Assembly: GCA_030762175.1 (NCBI GenBank) | Contig: CM060831.1 | Span: 35,850,001-35,914,000, forward strand | Reading direction: 5' to 3' | DNA: 64,000 bases | From: Metallyticus violacea | Lineage: Eukaryota; Arthropoda; Insecta; Mantodea; Metallyticidae | In this document: piece after piece, positions 22,920 to 34,620 of the stretch | Layout: each line of letters starts with the position of its first letter | How positions within the stretch are numbered: the first letter of the stretch is position 1 | The notes under the pieces: model-generated | Databases searched by the model: none | What the model was told of the DNA's origin: nothing | What the model saw: the letters and a program-made list of their open reading frames with translations, nothing else | Made by a program: the position numbers and the translations under genes

Positions 22920-24567
22920 TAAAATGATTATATTGTTATACGTGAGTATTTAGTGTTCTCCCAACTGCTAAGGTCTTTCAAGACATCTTAATATCTGAAG
23001 TTACCTTGTATTCACGTTTCCAAGTCCTCTGTCAATTTCCTTTTCATAAATGATCATACTCTTAAATATGAAACTAAATCCAGTACTCCACGGTAGCATA
23101 AATCAATTACTTTTAGTATTTCAAGTACGAAAACGGTCTTACTTTTGAATGGTGACCAAGTTTCCCCTCTGTTAACGTTTGAAAAATGACAGCCTCTTCT
23201 CAAGGAAAAAATAGCTGGCACTGTAGTGATGTTTATGACAAAAACAGGGAAGTGGGGAAGTATTTCCCCTGCGTAGAAGGAATTCTTATTTTACGAGCCA
23301 GGGAAATTCTTTGACGAGAGAGAATGTCTACATCCCCATTAACTCGAGCCCCATTAGGGGGTACCTGTCCGAGATTAACCCTCCATAAAAAAAGAAAATT
23401 AAAAAATAAATAAAAGTATTAAATGAAAGACGTGAGGACTGGTTTAGTTTTTTGTATATTGCAGTACGCGAACATGTATGCTATACGAATAGCGCACAAA
23501 TTCATTCTGGTCTTTCGGAAGCCTTATCCCTTTGTTTTGCAGTGTGGTTATTTATTGTTTCTTTTTAAAGAAGCTGTAGACGTACTTGTTTGGTAATCCT
23601 GAATATTTCCTTGTTTAATTTATGAAATTTCAGCTTTTTCTTAGCGCTTGTGTAGAACGAAAATACCACCACAATTCTATTACAGAAGTTTGGTTTGTAT
23701 ACCACACAATATACGAGTATGTGCCAGAAATTTAATTGTTACCTCGTCATGACGGTTTCTCTGTGAATGAAAAGAGTACACACTATTTCACATTAAATCA
23801 GAATATATTTCTGTAAGAAATCTTAATTGGGAGATAAAAGGACGGTTTGCCACTCTTAACAGCTCAAAGACTGATCATTTTGCTAGATGTTGATCTGCAA
23901 ACAGTCATAGGGAACGTCACAGCCCAAGCAGATACTCATCTATTAACTCGGTAGTGAGACGACTACATTAGTTGCATTCATAAGGATGAATTCTTCACGA
24001 CTGTTCATGACAAAACATCATACCGAAGTCTAACCTGAATACTTAAATCATTTCTTACTGTTCTTCTTCATACTAGGTCTTTCGGCTCATGTTTCTTCTG
24101 CCTAAAGGTTGACATTTTAAGATTATTTAGGCATATGACCGTCCTCCAGCTTATACAGACGTTCTCTTTAGCTTTTCTACGCGGTAAAATGTTATCGCTT
24201 GCATAGAAAATATTTAATTCTTATGATATTTGTCTATTTGGTATATGCATCACTTTTGTAATGTTCTATAACGGTCTTTATGATTTTAATTTCTGTTTGT
24301 TTGGAGTTGGGTACATTCCTTTGCCTCTGTATCGCATAGACATAGGGGCAAATTATTATTTATCACAAATAAAATTACAAGATGTCTGATAAATTGACGA
24401 GTGTACCAAGTGAGCTTATCTACGAACTTCTAAGGGATATGTATTATAAGATTATTTCACGAATATAAATATACATATTCTCAAAATTCACTAATAGAAC
24501 GTTAATAATGTGCAACATCTTTAAACTTACATTTATGAATACCATCCTAATCAGGAACCATGAGAAA
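22920..24567. other. Gene-free stretch
   Basis: No domain, RNA gene or repeat family was recognised on either strand. Confidence 0.5.
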
Positions 24568-24850
24568 CCGCCACGGGTGGCCGAGGTCGTTAAGGAACGG
24601 ACTTGTGAGCGGGAGGTCTGGGGTTCGAATCCCACCAGAACCGTTCTCCCTGACTGGGGGTTTTTCCAGGTTTTCCTCAGTCCTCACAACTGGCAAATGC
24701 CGGGGAGGTACCCTAAACTTAGGCCTGAAACGCTTCCTTCCTTTAGAAAAAATATACCCTTTCCCAATTTATCATTTCATCTCATGTATCAACAGTGTCC
24801 ACCGCCTGTGGTGCCTCAGTAGTAAAATCGGGCGTTAAATACTACTAAAA
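24568..24850 (+). mobile_element. SINE-A, full length
   Basis: The best preserved head in the window: CCGCCACGGGTGGCCGAGGT, then GGGGTTCGAATCCCACCAG (box B). The body contains CAAATGCCGGGGAGGTACCC and TTAGGCCTGAAACGC, and the tail is GTGCCTCAGTAGTAAAATCG, then GGCGTTAAATACTACT with a short A run. The head has the GGTGGCCGAG...GTTAAGG arrangement of tRNA-Ser/Leu. Both pol III promoter boxes are intact by eye. Confidence 0.93.
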
Positions 24851-24859
24851 AAACATGAA

Positions 24860-25979
24860 TCTCAAATACACGAAGGTCAACAACTACTAATTCAATGTAC
24901 TCACTACTGCCAGCTGAGAAAAACAAAATAGAGATTTAACAATGCTATTTGCATGTACTGCTCTTTTCTTTTTTACTATGGGAGTGTATTTTCGCAATCT
25001 TAATTAATTTATTAAAAGAAAGACATGCACAATATTATTTGTGTTTAACAATTGCAGATTTTAAACTATATAGTTAGATACACATTAATAAATTAAAATC
25101 TGAATGAATAAGCACAATTTTCTTTAAATACAATGGATATGTGAGAGGTAGTAAATGAATTTCGCTATTTCTTAAGCTTTGCCAAATGATACTCATAATT
25201 AATCTGTAGGTAAGGTTTAAGAGTACTCCTGGGGGCTAAGGAGATGGTACACCTATTTGCGTCAACAAAAGCAGAATATTAATAGTAAACAGTTGGATGT
25301 TATCAACACTTTCCTCTGACTAGCCATCTCTCCATCTCCCAGCAGTAGATGCAAGTTGTTTCGTAGCTTCCAGTCTGTGCCATATGTGTACAATCGGCCA
25401 CAGTGTTTTTACCCCCTTTTACAATTTGTGGTAGGCGTGATTGTTGATTGTTACGGTTAATCGTTTCTTGCTCACGGATTTGTAGGAAAACAAAAGCACG
25501 TCCAGGCATTACGGTAAAAAAATGACGATTCATTTGCAGCGATATACGAATGTGATTGATTAAAATTAAACGTTTCGTTGATAGAACATATGATGAGGTT
25601 AAGTAAGTGAAACAATTGTGATGTTTGTTTGTTTTTTTTTATGTAGATTTTAACGTTTGTCTTGTTGTTTTGCACATCATTTGAGGTTTGTTTCTATATC
25701 ATGATAATGTTTATAGCTAAAATCACATCCTATATAATTAAAATACTATACCAGTTCTATAGAGCGTTCCTTATATTGCCGGGCCGCGGACCGCGTATAT
25801 GCGTTTTCCGTGCAATGAATATTACACTGTGGGGGGAGGGGGGTTCCATTTTAAAACTCTCGCATTCCTTACGCAATGAATATTACATTGCGATAGCAAC
25901 ATACACTATGACTATTCAACTTATTATAAGTTGTATTGAAAACGGTGTCCATCTACATTCAGATATTCCTGGCATCTGA
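24860..25979. other. Gene-free stretch
   Basis: AT-rich. A short GC-richer segment with a G run lies near 25775-25845. Two words of the type GCAATGAATATTACA (25815 and 25873) form a short direct repeat. No gene is supported. Confidence 0.45.
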
Positions 25980-26715
25980 GTCAACAGTACCGTCAACGTT
26001 ATTTTGTAAAATTCAGTTACAGAAATTTACTCGAAGTTGTAATTCATGAACTATAGTCACTCTGTAAAGTTTCAATTTTAAAGGTTTAGTAGTTCTGTGA
26101 AAAGAGGTCTATGAAACACCCACTTACTGTTTTTTTTTTTTTTGAGTAATGTTTAACATCTGTTTTTACTGAGGCACCACAGACGGTGGACACTGATGAT
26201 ATATGAGATGAAATTATATATTGCAAAAGGATTTATTTTTGGGAAAGGATATTTTTTTTAAGGAAGGAAGCGTTCCAGGCCTACGTTTAGGGTACCTCCC
26301 CGGCATTTGCCAGTTGTGAAGACTGAGGAAAACCTGGCGGGATCCGAACCCCAAGTCTCCCGCTCAAGAGTTCGCGCCTTAACGACCTCGGCCACCCGTG
26401 GCGGTTCCCACTTGCTGTGAACACTTCTTAGAGACTTCTTTGGAGAGTGTTCGAAATTCGTCACTTTTTTCCTCCGTTAGAACATTTCTTTTTCTGTTCT
26501 TAAGTTTAGCGTTTAGCGATCCCGTTGTCCTAAACTTATTAACCAAACATCTAACAGTTTCTTTACCTGGAACTGATGCCAGGAAATGTCTCCTGAAATT
26601 GTCTACACACCTGTCTACAAGATTTGGTTTTTACTTATGTATCGTACATCAAAATTCTTTGTTCAAGCGTGAATTATTCGGTAAGCATCTCAGTGGACCA
26701 ATGAGAATAATCTAA
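25980..26715 (-). pseudogene. DUF4817-type transposase relic split by a SINE-A
   Basis: Minus-strand halves. 26404-26715 encodes degraded N-terminal sequence, then VNKFRTTGSLNAKLKNRKRN, VLTEEK and NFEHSPKKSLRSV (family: NKFRETGS...RTVLTEEK...xLEHSPRKSLRRLxQxxGVS). 25980-26130 encodes Q-VGVS, TSFHRTTKPLKLKLYRVTIV, HELQLRVNFCN and DGTVD (family: RATKLLKLKPYRVTVVHEL...FCNWFL). The protein reads through once the SINE and one copy of its target duplication are removed. The DDE domain is absent. Stops show it was already decaying, or has decayed since. Confidence 0.88.
26131..26406 (-). mobile_element. SINE-A nested in a transposase relic, with target duplication
   Basis: Bounded by 11-bp direct repeats CCCACTTACTG (26120-26130) and CCCACTTGCTG (26407-26417), with one mismatch. 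On the minus strand it starts CCGCCACGGGTGGCCGAGGT and ends with the GTAAAAACAG...TTAAACATTACTC tail and an A run (T run at 26131-26143). Box B is altered (GGGGTTCGGATCCC). Confidence 0.93.
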
Positions 26716-26767
26716 TGCAATTCACATACAACACAGATGTCTTGAATAAACTTTCACTTTTGAAATG

Positions 26768-27069
26768 TTAGTCCTCGTGGTGTAGCGGTAACCATACTTG
26801 CCTCCTAAATCCAAGACCGCGGGTTCGATTCTGGCCAGGACCGATGGATTTTTTCGGGCGTAAAAATCGTTAAGTATGGCTTCCTTCAGAAGGGAGGTAA
26901 AGCCGTGGGTCCCGTGTTGTACATTTACGGCACGAAAAAGAACCTCAAGCCTGAAAAAAGAGTTCTCTGAGCAAAATTTATGGGCCATTTCACGCCCTGA
27001 TTTGAATGGGACCCTGATGACCTGAGATGTTAAAGAGCGTCCGTAAATAAACCAAATTAAAAAAAATCT
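26768..27069 (+). mobile_element. SINE-B, full length, with 12-bp target duplication
   Basis: Bounded by perfect repeats ACTTTTGAAATG (26756-26767 and 27070-27081). The head is GTCCTCGTGGTGTAGCGGTA then CTTGCCTCCTAAATCC and box B GGGTTCGATTCTGGCC, and the 3' end of the head (CAGGACC) can pair with its start. The body contains GTAAGTATGGCTTCCTTC-like and CACGAAAAAGAACCTC words, then ATGACCTGAGATGTTAAAGA. A GTAAATAAA-type tail and an A run follow. This copy best defines the family ends. Confidence 0.94.
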
Positions 27070-27081
27070 ACTTTTGAAATG

Positions 27082-28494
27082 CACAATAAACAAACTTTAC
27101 AGCTCGAACAGAAGGCAGCAACTGACACAGTATAACAGCTGATAAACATAGCCTTGAGCGGATCATTCATCGCTTGTGCGCTACTGGAATAACACCAAGG
27201 TCACTGCGGTGCAAGCGAACTACGCATATACGCGATCTACGGCGCGGCTATAAATGAGAAACATGATATTATCCTATCGCTATTTTATTACTGTAGAGTT
27301 GTTTTTTATTAATTCTATTTTTTCATGGGGAGATTTGATTTATATGGTTTACAAAATTCGCTTAGTAATATTTTGATGTACTTTTTTCTTTGTGTCCTCT
27401 ATAATTATATCTCTGTAATTTATGTACTTATATAATCCAATTAATATTTTATTTTCTACAGAACCACTGTATATTTCTTATTTTTAGATCGATAATTTAA
27501 TAATGATATTTTCATTTATATTGATTTGACAAAATAATAAATAAATAACAACAGTTTGGAATTTGACACGAGCAAGGTATGAGCTCTTGTCCTTCATAAA
27601 TGTTCATTGACTAGAATTGATAGCATCATGTGTACACAACAGCGGGCGAGAATTATAGAAGCAAATTTTTGCTTTCTTTCACATACTCCCAAACTGTTCT
27701 AAGATTCAAAATGTCGTACGTGCGATAATGTCATACCTAACGTTTCACAAAACTAATAATTTTCAAAGGCCAAAGTTTAATATCATGTTTCAGAGGTCAA
27801 GCACATGTTTGAGTGCTACAATTCTACCCTCAGCTCTCTGGAGGTTTTAATTTTTTATTCCTTTTCTGGAAAACTCGTTATGCTGTAACTAATTCAGTGA
27901 TATAGCGTGCCATCTTCTATTCCAAAAGCTGAGGTTCTTGCTCTTCTCCAGGTCACGAAATGAGATTGGGAAAGGAATTTCTGAAATATTCATGCGATGA
28001 ATACTCGGAGGAAGGTAAGACAAGACTTTCCTCTTGTTATGCATTTTTGAGCGAGAGAAATTCCGTTTAACCTCTGAAAATGGAGAATACAATATTCAAC
28101 AAAAGGAAAGAAGTTCTTTTAAAAGTTGTTCTGCGCTTTGATCTGTAAGAAAGTTAAGAGACTCCAAAATGGGTTGCTCGTGCACCAAGAGAACAGTGTT
28201 ACTAATGGCACATCCAACTTGTTGGCCTGTCCAGGAGCCAAGAGGAAAGTACAGATCATCTTTCTTGTAACGCTCATATTTATACATGAACATTTTACTT
28301 TTTATTTGCTTATTGTTTATTTATTTGTTTATTTTTAGAATTCTGTATCGTACTTCTTTAGTAAACTGCATACGGCAATGCTCTTTTAAAACCCCCCCCC
28401 CAAAAAAAAGTTCTTCAGTGAGTCTTTTGAAGCGTATATGAAGATATTATTACCTTGCTAATGCGGTCTGATATGCATATGGCTAGATTTTGTT
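27082..28494. other. AT-rich gene-free stretch
   Basis: A C run followed by an A run lies near 28391-28409. Two overlapping frames of 65-70 codons near 28096-28338 and one of 67 near 27889 have no recognisable domain. Confidence 0.5.
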
Positions 28495-28774
28495 TAATAG
28501 TATTTAAAGCCCTTTAAACTACTGAGGCATCACATGCAGTGGACACTGGTGATATATGAAATGAAGTAATAAACTGGATTAGGATTTTTTGTAAAGGAAG
28601 GAAGCGTTCCAGGCCGAAGTTTAGGGAACCTCCCCGGCATTTGCCATTTATGAGCACTGAGGAAAACCTAGAAAAAAAAAAACTCAGTCAAGGAGGACGT
28701 TTTTGACGGAAACCGAACCCTAGACCTACCGCTTATGAGTTCGCACCTTAAGGACTTGGGGCATCCGTGGCGGT
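28495..28774 (-). mobile_element. SINE-A, full length, diverged
   Basis: Minus-strand copy: head CCGCCACGGATGCCCCAAGT, box B degraded to GGTTCGGTTTCC, body AAATGCCGGGGAGGTTCC and CGGCCTGGAACGC, tail TGATGCCTCAGTAG. There is an A-rich expansion (28673-28683) in the region that reads CCAGGTTTTCC in other copies. No clear target duplication. Confidence 0.88.
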
Positions 28775-29523
28775 AATTGTCAAAGAACTTTGCTACGTTT
28801 TAGAAGATGCAAGAATTTCAATCGATATATTTTAATACACCCAATAAATGTTATGTCTGAGAAGTTGTTCAGTTATCTGCCGAGATCAAATGAATGTTAA
28901 ACAAATGACTCTCAGGGCTAAATTTGGCAAGGGAAAGTGGCTTGCAAAATGTATGCACTAGACGCAGTAGTGCACCCAAAATATCAATATTTACAAAATC
29001 CTTGTTTAATGCATACAGTTCGATCAAAACAAGTTTTTATGATGCTCGAATTACAAGCGTTAGTAACAATTAAAGCGGGAACGATTGCTGCCAGGTTGTA
29101 CATTTAATTGTACCTAGTATAGTCAGTATTACGAGAAGCGCCGCCATACATAAGTATACCGAAGATGATTATAAGAGAGTGGAACTGGGAAACAGTGCAA
29201 CTGCAATAACGGGAAACATATGCCAGGACTACGATTCTGATGCTGTGAATGAACGGACGTAACAAAGTTCCAAGAAGGAAACGAAACACCCAAAAATGAA
29301 CCACGGACAGAAAAACCAACAATAATTAATAAAGATGCTCTATTAACGACTATTGAGGCGAAAAAAAAAAAACAGTTTTGTGAGAACGTAGAACGGGAAC
29401 AAGTTGATCAACAAGAAGTTGATCCTAGACACCCTCATTACTTCAACAGCCCAAGAACGTATCTCTAAACAACCGAAACCATCACCATAGCTACATGCTC
29501 TGTAATTAGTGAACTGTGCGTCT

Positions 29524-29742
29524 TTTTTTTTAATAGTGTTTAACACCCGTTTTAACTACATAGGCATCACAGGCGGTTAACACTGATGATACATGAGATG
29601 AAATGATAAACTGGGAAAGGATTTTTTAAATGCCTAAATTTAGGTTCGTCGCCGGCATCTGACATTTATGAGGACTTAGAAAATCTAGAAAAAACTCAGT
29701 CAGAGAGAACGGTCCTGGTGGGAACTGAACCCCAGACCGTGA
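29524..29742 (-). mobile_element. SINE-A, 5'-truncated at the tRNA head
   Basis: The body and tail are well preserved (TTAACCGCCTGTGATGCC, GTAGTTAAAACGGGTG, TTAAACACTATT and an A run). The 5' end starts at GGTCTGGGGTTCAGTTCCC, so box A and the anticodon half are missing. It abuts the mariner fragment at 29751. A loose repeat, GTGAAC at both ends, may be the target duplication. Confidence 0.85.
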
Positions 29743-29750
29743 ACCTAGCT

Positions 29751-30110
29751 GGTCAGACAATTAACTGCAATGTGTACTCCAACCAGCTGGAAAGTATTCA
29801 TGAAAGCTGAAAACTAAGTAGAGTGCGCTCGCAAAGACGTTCTTCTTTTGCATGATAATGCACAGCCACATACAGCTAAGATTGGTCGTGAAACTTTTTT
29901 CGTGTTCTCCAGACTTTCCACCATAATGTCTTTTTTTCCTTCTTCTTTTTGAATAATCACCTCTCCAAGGAGAGCAATTATCTAGATAATGGCTATCTGG
30001 AAACTGTACGGGATGAATATTTTGCTTCCCAAACTAAGGAGTTCTATAACAGTCTTCTTTCATGTTGGCAGAAGGTGATCGATAGCGGTGGTGACTATAC
30101 TGAATACTAA
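29751..30110 (+). pseudogene. mariner transposase C-terminal fragment
   Basis: The plus strand starts in the catalytic domain with GQTINCNVYSNQLE and continues LLLHDNAQPHTAK, the block containing the second catalytic Asp (HDNAxxHT). It ends DEYFASQTKEFYNSLLSCWQ then KVIDSGGDYTEY and a stop at 30108-30110, matching the usual mariner ending (FYxxGIxxLxxRWQKVIDxxGxYFEY). The HPPYSPDL block is disturbed and two frame changes are visible. The N-terminal two thirds are missing, replaced by a SINE-A. Confidence 0.88.
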
Positions 30111-31515
30111 AGATATCATTTGGTTCATAATATGATGCTTTGAAATGTCTAGTGTGAAAATGACAGAGCTTTTGGTGACCTTATGATACTTATTGATATT
30201 AATATTATATACCCATTGTTTCTTTCTTAAAAGAAACATTAAGGATAATGAAAATTCAATGATTTTTTGTGAGTACAGTTAAAACTGCACGTTATTGCTA
30301 GTGTTTTTCGTTTTACCTTCAACAGCTAGATTCGATATATGCACAAAGTTATAAATTTCTGCTCTAGAAGAAGGCAACAGATCAGAAAGTTCTGCATAAA
30401 TTCCACGAACTCCAGATCCGCTTATTTATATTCAAAACAACGCTTACAAAAAGTTGCTCTGCTCTAGAATCAACCTAAGCATCTTTGCCCAGTAATGTAT
30501 ATTGCCATGGGACCGGTAAAGAACTGGCCCAGAATGCAACATTTAAAGTCAAAGAGGAGCAGTGACTTTTAATTTGGTCACAACTGTTTAGTGACATAAT
30601 ACACCTGTGAGCGGACAAGATTTTAAAATAAAGTCCTACGCTTAGTTTTCTTACGCGCATTTTATTTTTCAACAAATAAAGTACATACAAAAGCAGTTAT
30701 TAACTTATATTTCTTCTTTGGGGAAAAATGGAAGTAACATCAATTGACATTGGATGATTAAATATTCATTTATCGCTTTTGGATGGGGAAATCGAGAATG
30801 GTTTACATGGCCTCAGTGACTTAACCCTCTCGAAAAGAAATAACTATTCAGCTATTTGCATAATACACAACCGTTTTTACGACACTTTATTGCTTTTAGG
30901 ATGAAGGAGTACATAAACCGTTGCTTGTAGGTTCTTCCTCCTTGGGGGAATATCTCCAGTTTTATGGATGCATAGCACTGCATTTCTTTTTCTACGTAAA
31001 TGTTTCATCCTCGCGTGTTTCCTACGGCGACGGTATATGGCCTCCCCCCCCCCCCAGCCCAACACCCCCGAGCTTTTAAAAAGCATTAATAATGCACACC
31101 GCTTTATTTTCGCTGTCCTTTTCTTAGCTATGCTCTGATATATTAAAACGTGATCAAGGCATAATGCGAATAAAAGAAGACAAGTAAATAAGAATGCGCG
31201 GTAAAGAACGCAAAATTAAAATAAAGAAGACGAGGTTGCCAGTTCCGCCAACGGGAGTGATAAAGTTTCTGGGAAAAAAGTCTTATACCATTCTGGAAGC
31301 GGGTTATGCGGACTCCTACTTATATGGCCTACCTAAGAACTGTACAAGACCCTTGTGCAGGGTAAAAATAGCAAGGTTTCTCCAAAACTCTTAAATTAAT
31401 GTTTATTTACTGCATTTAAGCCATGTTGATTAAATTGTGTAATCAATATAACCTGTTTATTTTTTTGTATAACAGGAAGAACAAAATATGAGAAACAAAT
31501 TACAGTAATATAAAA
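30111..31515. other. Gene-free stretch
   Basis: It contains a C run at 31045-31058. A 69-codon minus-strand frame (30877-31086), rich in Arg/Lys (EAIYRRRRKHARMKHLRRKR), is probably chance; no domain is recognised. Confidence 0.45.
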
Positions 31516-31800
31516 CGGCCAAGAGTGGCCGAAATCGTTAAAGCGCAGATTTGTGAGCGAGAGGTCTGGATTCGAATCCTACCAGGACCATCCTCCTGAC
31601 TTCCCTGACTGAGGTATTTTCCAGGTTTTCCTCAGTCCTCATTACTGGAAAATGCCGGGGAGGTACCCTAAACTTATGCCTGGAGCGCTTCTTTCCTTAA
31701 AAAAATATCCTTTCCCAATATATCATTTCATGTATCATCAGCCTCCAACGCCTGGTGCCTCAGTAGTAAAAATGGGCGTTAAACACCACTCAAAAAAAAA
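31516..31800 (+). mobile_element. SINE-A, full length, poly-A tailed
   Basis: Head CGGCCAAGAGTGGCCGAAAT, box B GATTCGAATCCTACC, body AAATGCCGGGGAGGTACCC and TATGCCTGGAGCGC, tail TGGTGCCTCAGTAGTAAAAA, then GGGCGTTAAACACCACTC and about 20 A. The long pure A tail suggests a fairly young or at least less eroded copy. Confidence 0.92.
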
Positions 31801-32145
31801 AAAAAAAAACTTAATACGCTGTCACACAACACACAAAAACCCAACCGTACGTTCATAGAGTTAAACTCGTACTGATCTCCCCTCCGGCTCCCCGGTCGGC
31901 TTTCAAGCGGTGAAAGAGACGGAACTGCGGAGCCCGGTTAACTGCGGCCAACTGCACTTGGAGCGGTCTCGCGAGAGAAATATCATACAGTATTGTATCA
32001 ATAAGTGTATAAGAAATATAAATATATGGGGTAATTTTGCTAACTAAAGAGTTAAAAGCAAATTAATTCTTAAGCCCTTTTTAGCTTAAGAGTATAAAAC
32101 ATATTACTTTCACAATAAGTAATTCATTTATTTAAATGAAAAGAA

Positions 32146-32424
32146 GAAAAAAATTTTGGATAGTGTTTAACGCCTGTTTTTACTACTGAGGTACCACAGG
32201 CGGTAGACACTGATGATACATAAGACGAAATTATAAATTGGGAAAGAATTTATTTTTAAACAAGGAATCGTTCCGGGCCTAAGTATTAGGGTACCTCCCC
32301 GGTATTTTCCATTTATGACTGAGGAAAACCTGGAAAAAACCTCAGTCGGGAAAGACGGTCCTGGTGGGAATAGACCTGACGCTCACGAATTCGAGCCTTA
32401 ATGACCTCGGCCACCCTTGGCGGT
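32146..32424 (-). mobile_element. SINE-A, full length, with probable target duplication
   Basis: TGAAAAGAA occurs at both borders (32137-32145 and 32424-32432). Head on the minus strand: CCGCCAAGGGTGGCCGAGGT. Box B is damaged, with a small deletion (the consensus GGGGTTCGAATCCC is reduced). The body (ATACCGGGGAGGTACCC, TAGGCCCGGAACG) and tail (GTGGTACCTCAGTAGTAAAA, ACAGGCGTTAAACACTATCC) are clear. Confidence 0.9.
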
Positions 32425-32489
32425 GAAAAGAATAATAATTGTCATATTATTTATCTATATGAATTATAATAGCGCCTTATATTTAACAG

Positions 32490-32737
32490 CTGACTGACAC
32501 GGGACATAAGAGGGTTGTATTGTAAGGCATTTGAAGTGCATGCACCGAAAATCGACGGAACTGCTTTATGCTGAGACGATGATGGAACAATGTTGGGATG
32601 AATGACAGAGTAAACCGGAAGATCCGGAGAAAACCGCCCATATGTGGCTTTATCTGTCACATATACTGCGCTGGGATTGAACCCCGGTTGACTTGCTTAG
32701 AGATGAACTGTCTAATGACTAGGCCACGGCACCGCCC
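32490..32737 (-). mobile_element. tRNA-derived SINE remnant, fourth head type
   Basis: Minus strand: GGTGCCGTGGCCTAGTCATT (box A) and, with tRNA spacing, CGGGGTTCAATCCCAGC (box B). The body has GGGCGGTTTTCTCCGG and TTCCGGTTTACTCTG. The body is unlike SINE-A, SINE-B and the 21.5-kb copy. The 3' border is uncertain. Confidence 0.55.
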
Positions 32738-32739
32738 GA

Positions 32740-33154
32740 CTGACCAAATATTACTGAGTAAATTTTCCTTAGACTCATTCTACCTGCTAACTACTGAACA
32801 CCAGTCTAATTATTGCCTAAAAATCAATACAAGCACCTATCATATTTGTACAGTATAAATTAATAATAGTTTCAGATATCTGGAAATCTGCAATACGATA
32901 CAAGCATACAAATAAATAATTTTATACCGCAAGCCTTGAAAAATATTTCTAACATAAATGCAGTAATATTAGCAATAGAAAGAGCTTAAAAATGTTGAAT
33001 ATATCTGTACAAGTATCTAATTTGTACGATGCTTAGTTAGTGAATATCTTGTCGTTAATTCTCGCTATTCAGCATAAATTAAATACAAACTAAGCAAAGA
33101 GGGAGATATCATGTGTTTACCAGAGACATATGTAAACGAAACATTTCTGCATTA
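32740..33154. other. AT-rich gene-free stretch
   Basis: Nothing recognised. Confidence 0.5.
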
Positions 33155-33162
33155 CAACAGAG

Positions 33163-34326
33163 CAGCAGTGCCCAAACGTACGTGGTATTCTCCTCGATCC
33201 ATTGTGTACACCCTACTATCAGTCTAGGTAGTGAAAGGCATTTGCGTACACAAGTATTGGAGCAGCGACAGTTGTAGTTGATTTTCGCAATGTGGTCTTC
33301 AGCATTCAGATATATATTTCACATTTAATAGGAGGAATAATATTTTTGTATCTAACATGACTACAAAGTTGAAAATCTTAATTGCAATAAATATTTTCAT
33401 TTTCCCTGCTGTAGCATTAAAAGGCATTTTAATAGATATTCGTGTCACCATAATGACAATGATAAACATATTTTGTCAGGTATGTTAGCAATTGCTAATG
33501 TGTGCATTTGGCTATATTGTTTTAATCTTGTAACTCTTTAATTATAAATCGACATTTTTATTTTCTAGTAGGAAAATTTTGAAAGTAAATCACAAAAAGT
33601 TAGAGTTGAAAGCACCAATGTCATAGAAGAATGCTGCAAAAGTTAATTACATAATTTAGAAACATTGGTAAATTAAGTCATTTAGTGCAGGCGTTGAGAA
33701 GAAAAGTTAAAATCTGTAAGAAATACAAGAAATTCTGTAACAAGAAGCATCTAAGACAAGGAATGCCATCTGTAAAACAAAGGAAGGAATAAAACATTCC
33801 TTTTTTACGTGATATGGACGAAACATAAGACAAAACAACTAATAAGGCCCAACTGGGTATAATGTTAAGGCCCATTTACAGTGAATTAAATATTATCAAA
33901 GAAATTCTGGATATAGCTTCTCCTGAAACTAAAACCTCTGCAGAAGAAATATTCACAACTGTTGCAAGCAAATTTCATTATTTATATATTTGCTCTGTGG
34001 TATATTTCCTTAGTTGCGTTTGCCTCTAAGTAACAATCTTTGGTAGCACGTACATTTGCGAACAACTGTTTTCCGAAATGAGAATCGCAACATCTTAAAT
34101 GACTTACTTGGTTAGCTATATTGATGAAACATTTAAAAGCAAACCATGTCATAGAAGAAATCCTCAGAACCAAATGTATTAATATAAATAAATTAATAAA
34201 AATAAAAGTTTTGTATAAATCAAGAATGGTCAATGAAACAAAGTAATCACGAAACACTAAGGATGTATAAATGAGAGGAAGCAGGTGATCTGGTCCTCCC
34301 ACCCCTGGCATGTTTGGGCACCACTG
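33163..34326 (+). mobile_element. hAT element, internally deleted, with 8-bp target duplication
   Basis: The left end is CAGCAGTGCCCAAAC and the right end on the opposite strand is CAGTGGTGCCCAAAC. Both are typical hAT termini. They are bordered by CAACAGAG (33155-33162) and CAATAGAG (34327-34334), an 8-bp target duplication with one change, the hallmark of hAT. Inside, near 34045-34105, the plus strand encodes FGSTYICEQLFSEMRIATS, the conserved C-terminal dimerisation segment of hAT transposases. The rest of the transposase is missing or decayed in about 1.16 kb (an intact hAT element is 2.5 kb or more), so it is non-autonomous. Confidence 0.87.
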
Positions 34327-34620
34327 CAATAGAGTTTAGATAAGTGTGTGTGTTTGCTTGTACAAGAAGCTAGTGGAAGTGTATTCTCAGTCCATAAACG
34401 CAAAATACTGTGTTGTCAAAGTAGTTACTGTCCGTACACACCCATTGAAGTTTGGCAACGCGCAGGGATCGGCCTATCTTCATACATGTTAACTTTTGTA
34501 TCAAGATACAGCCTATGTGATGTGCACTAGTCGTATTTGGTGTGTCTTCAGGGGAAAGTGAGGAGGATTGTCGTTCCGTCTACATATGAGGACATTTTAA
34601 CCACCTTGAACCTTTTACAG

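Noticed and set aside
24568..24640. Possible functional tRNA gene
   Set aside because: The tRNA-like sequence is the head of a dispersed SINE with a recognisable body and tail. The cloverleaf is imperfect and the same head recurs in most of the 13 copies. The heads of SINE-B and the other SINE remnants were rejected for the same reason.
30822..30860. TTAACCCTCTCG as a further piggyBac-type MITE end
   Set aside because: No inverted partner ending in GGGTTAA was found nearby.
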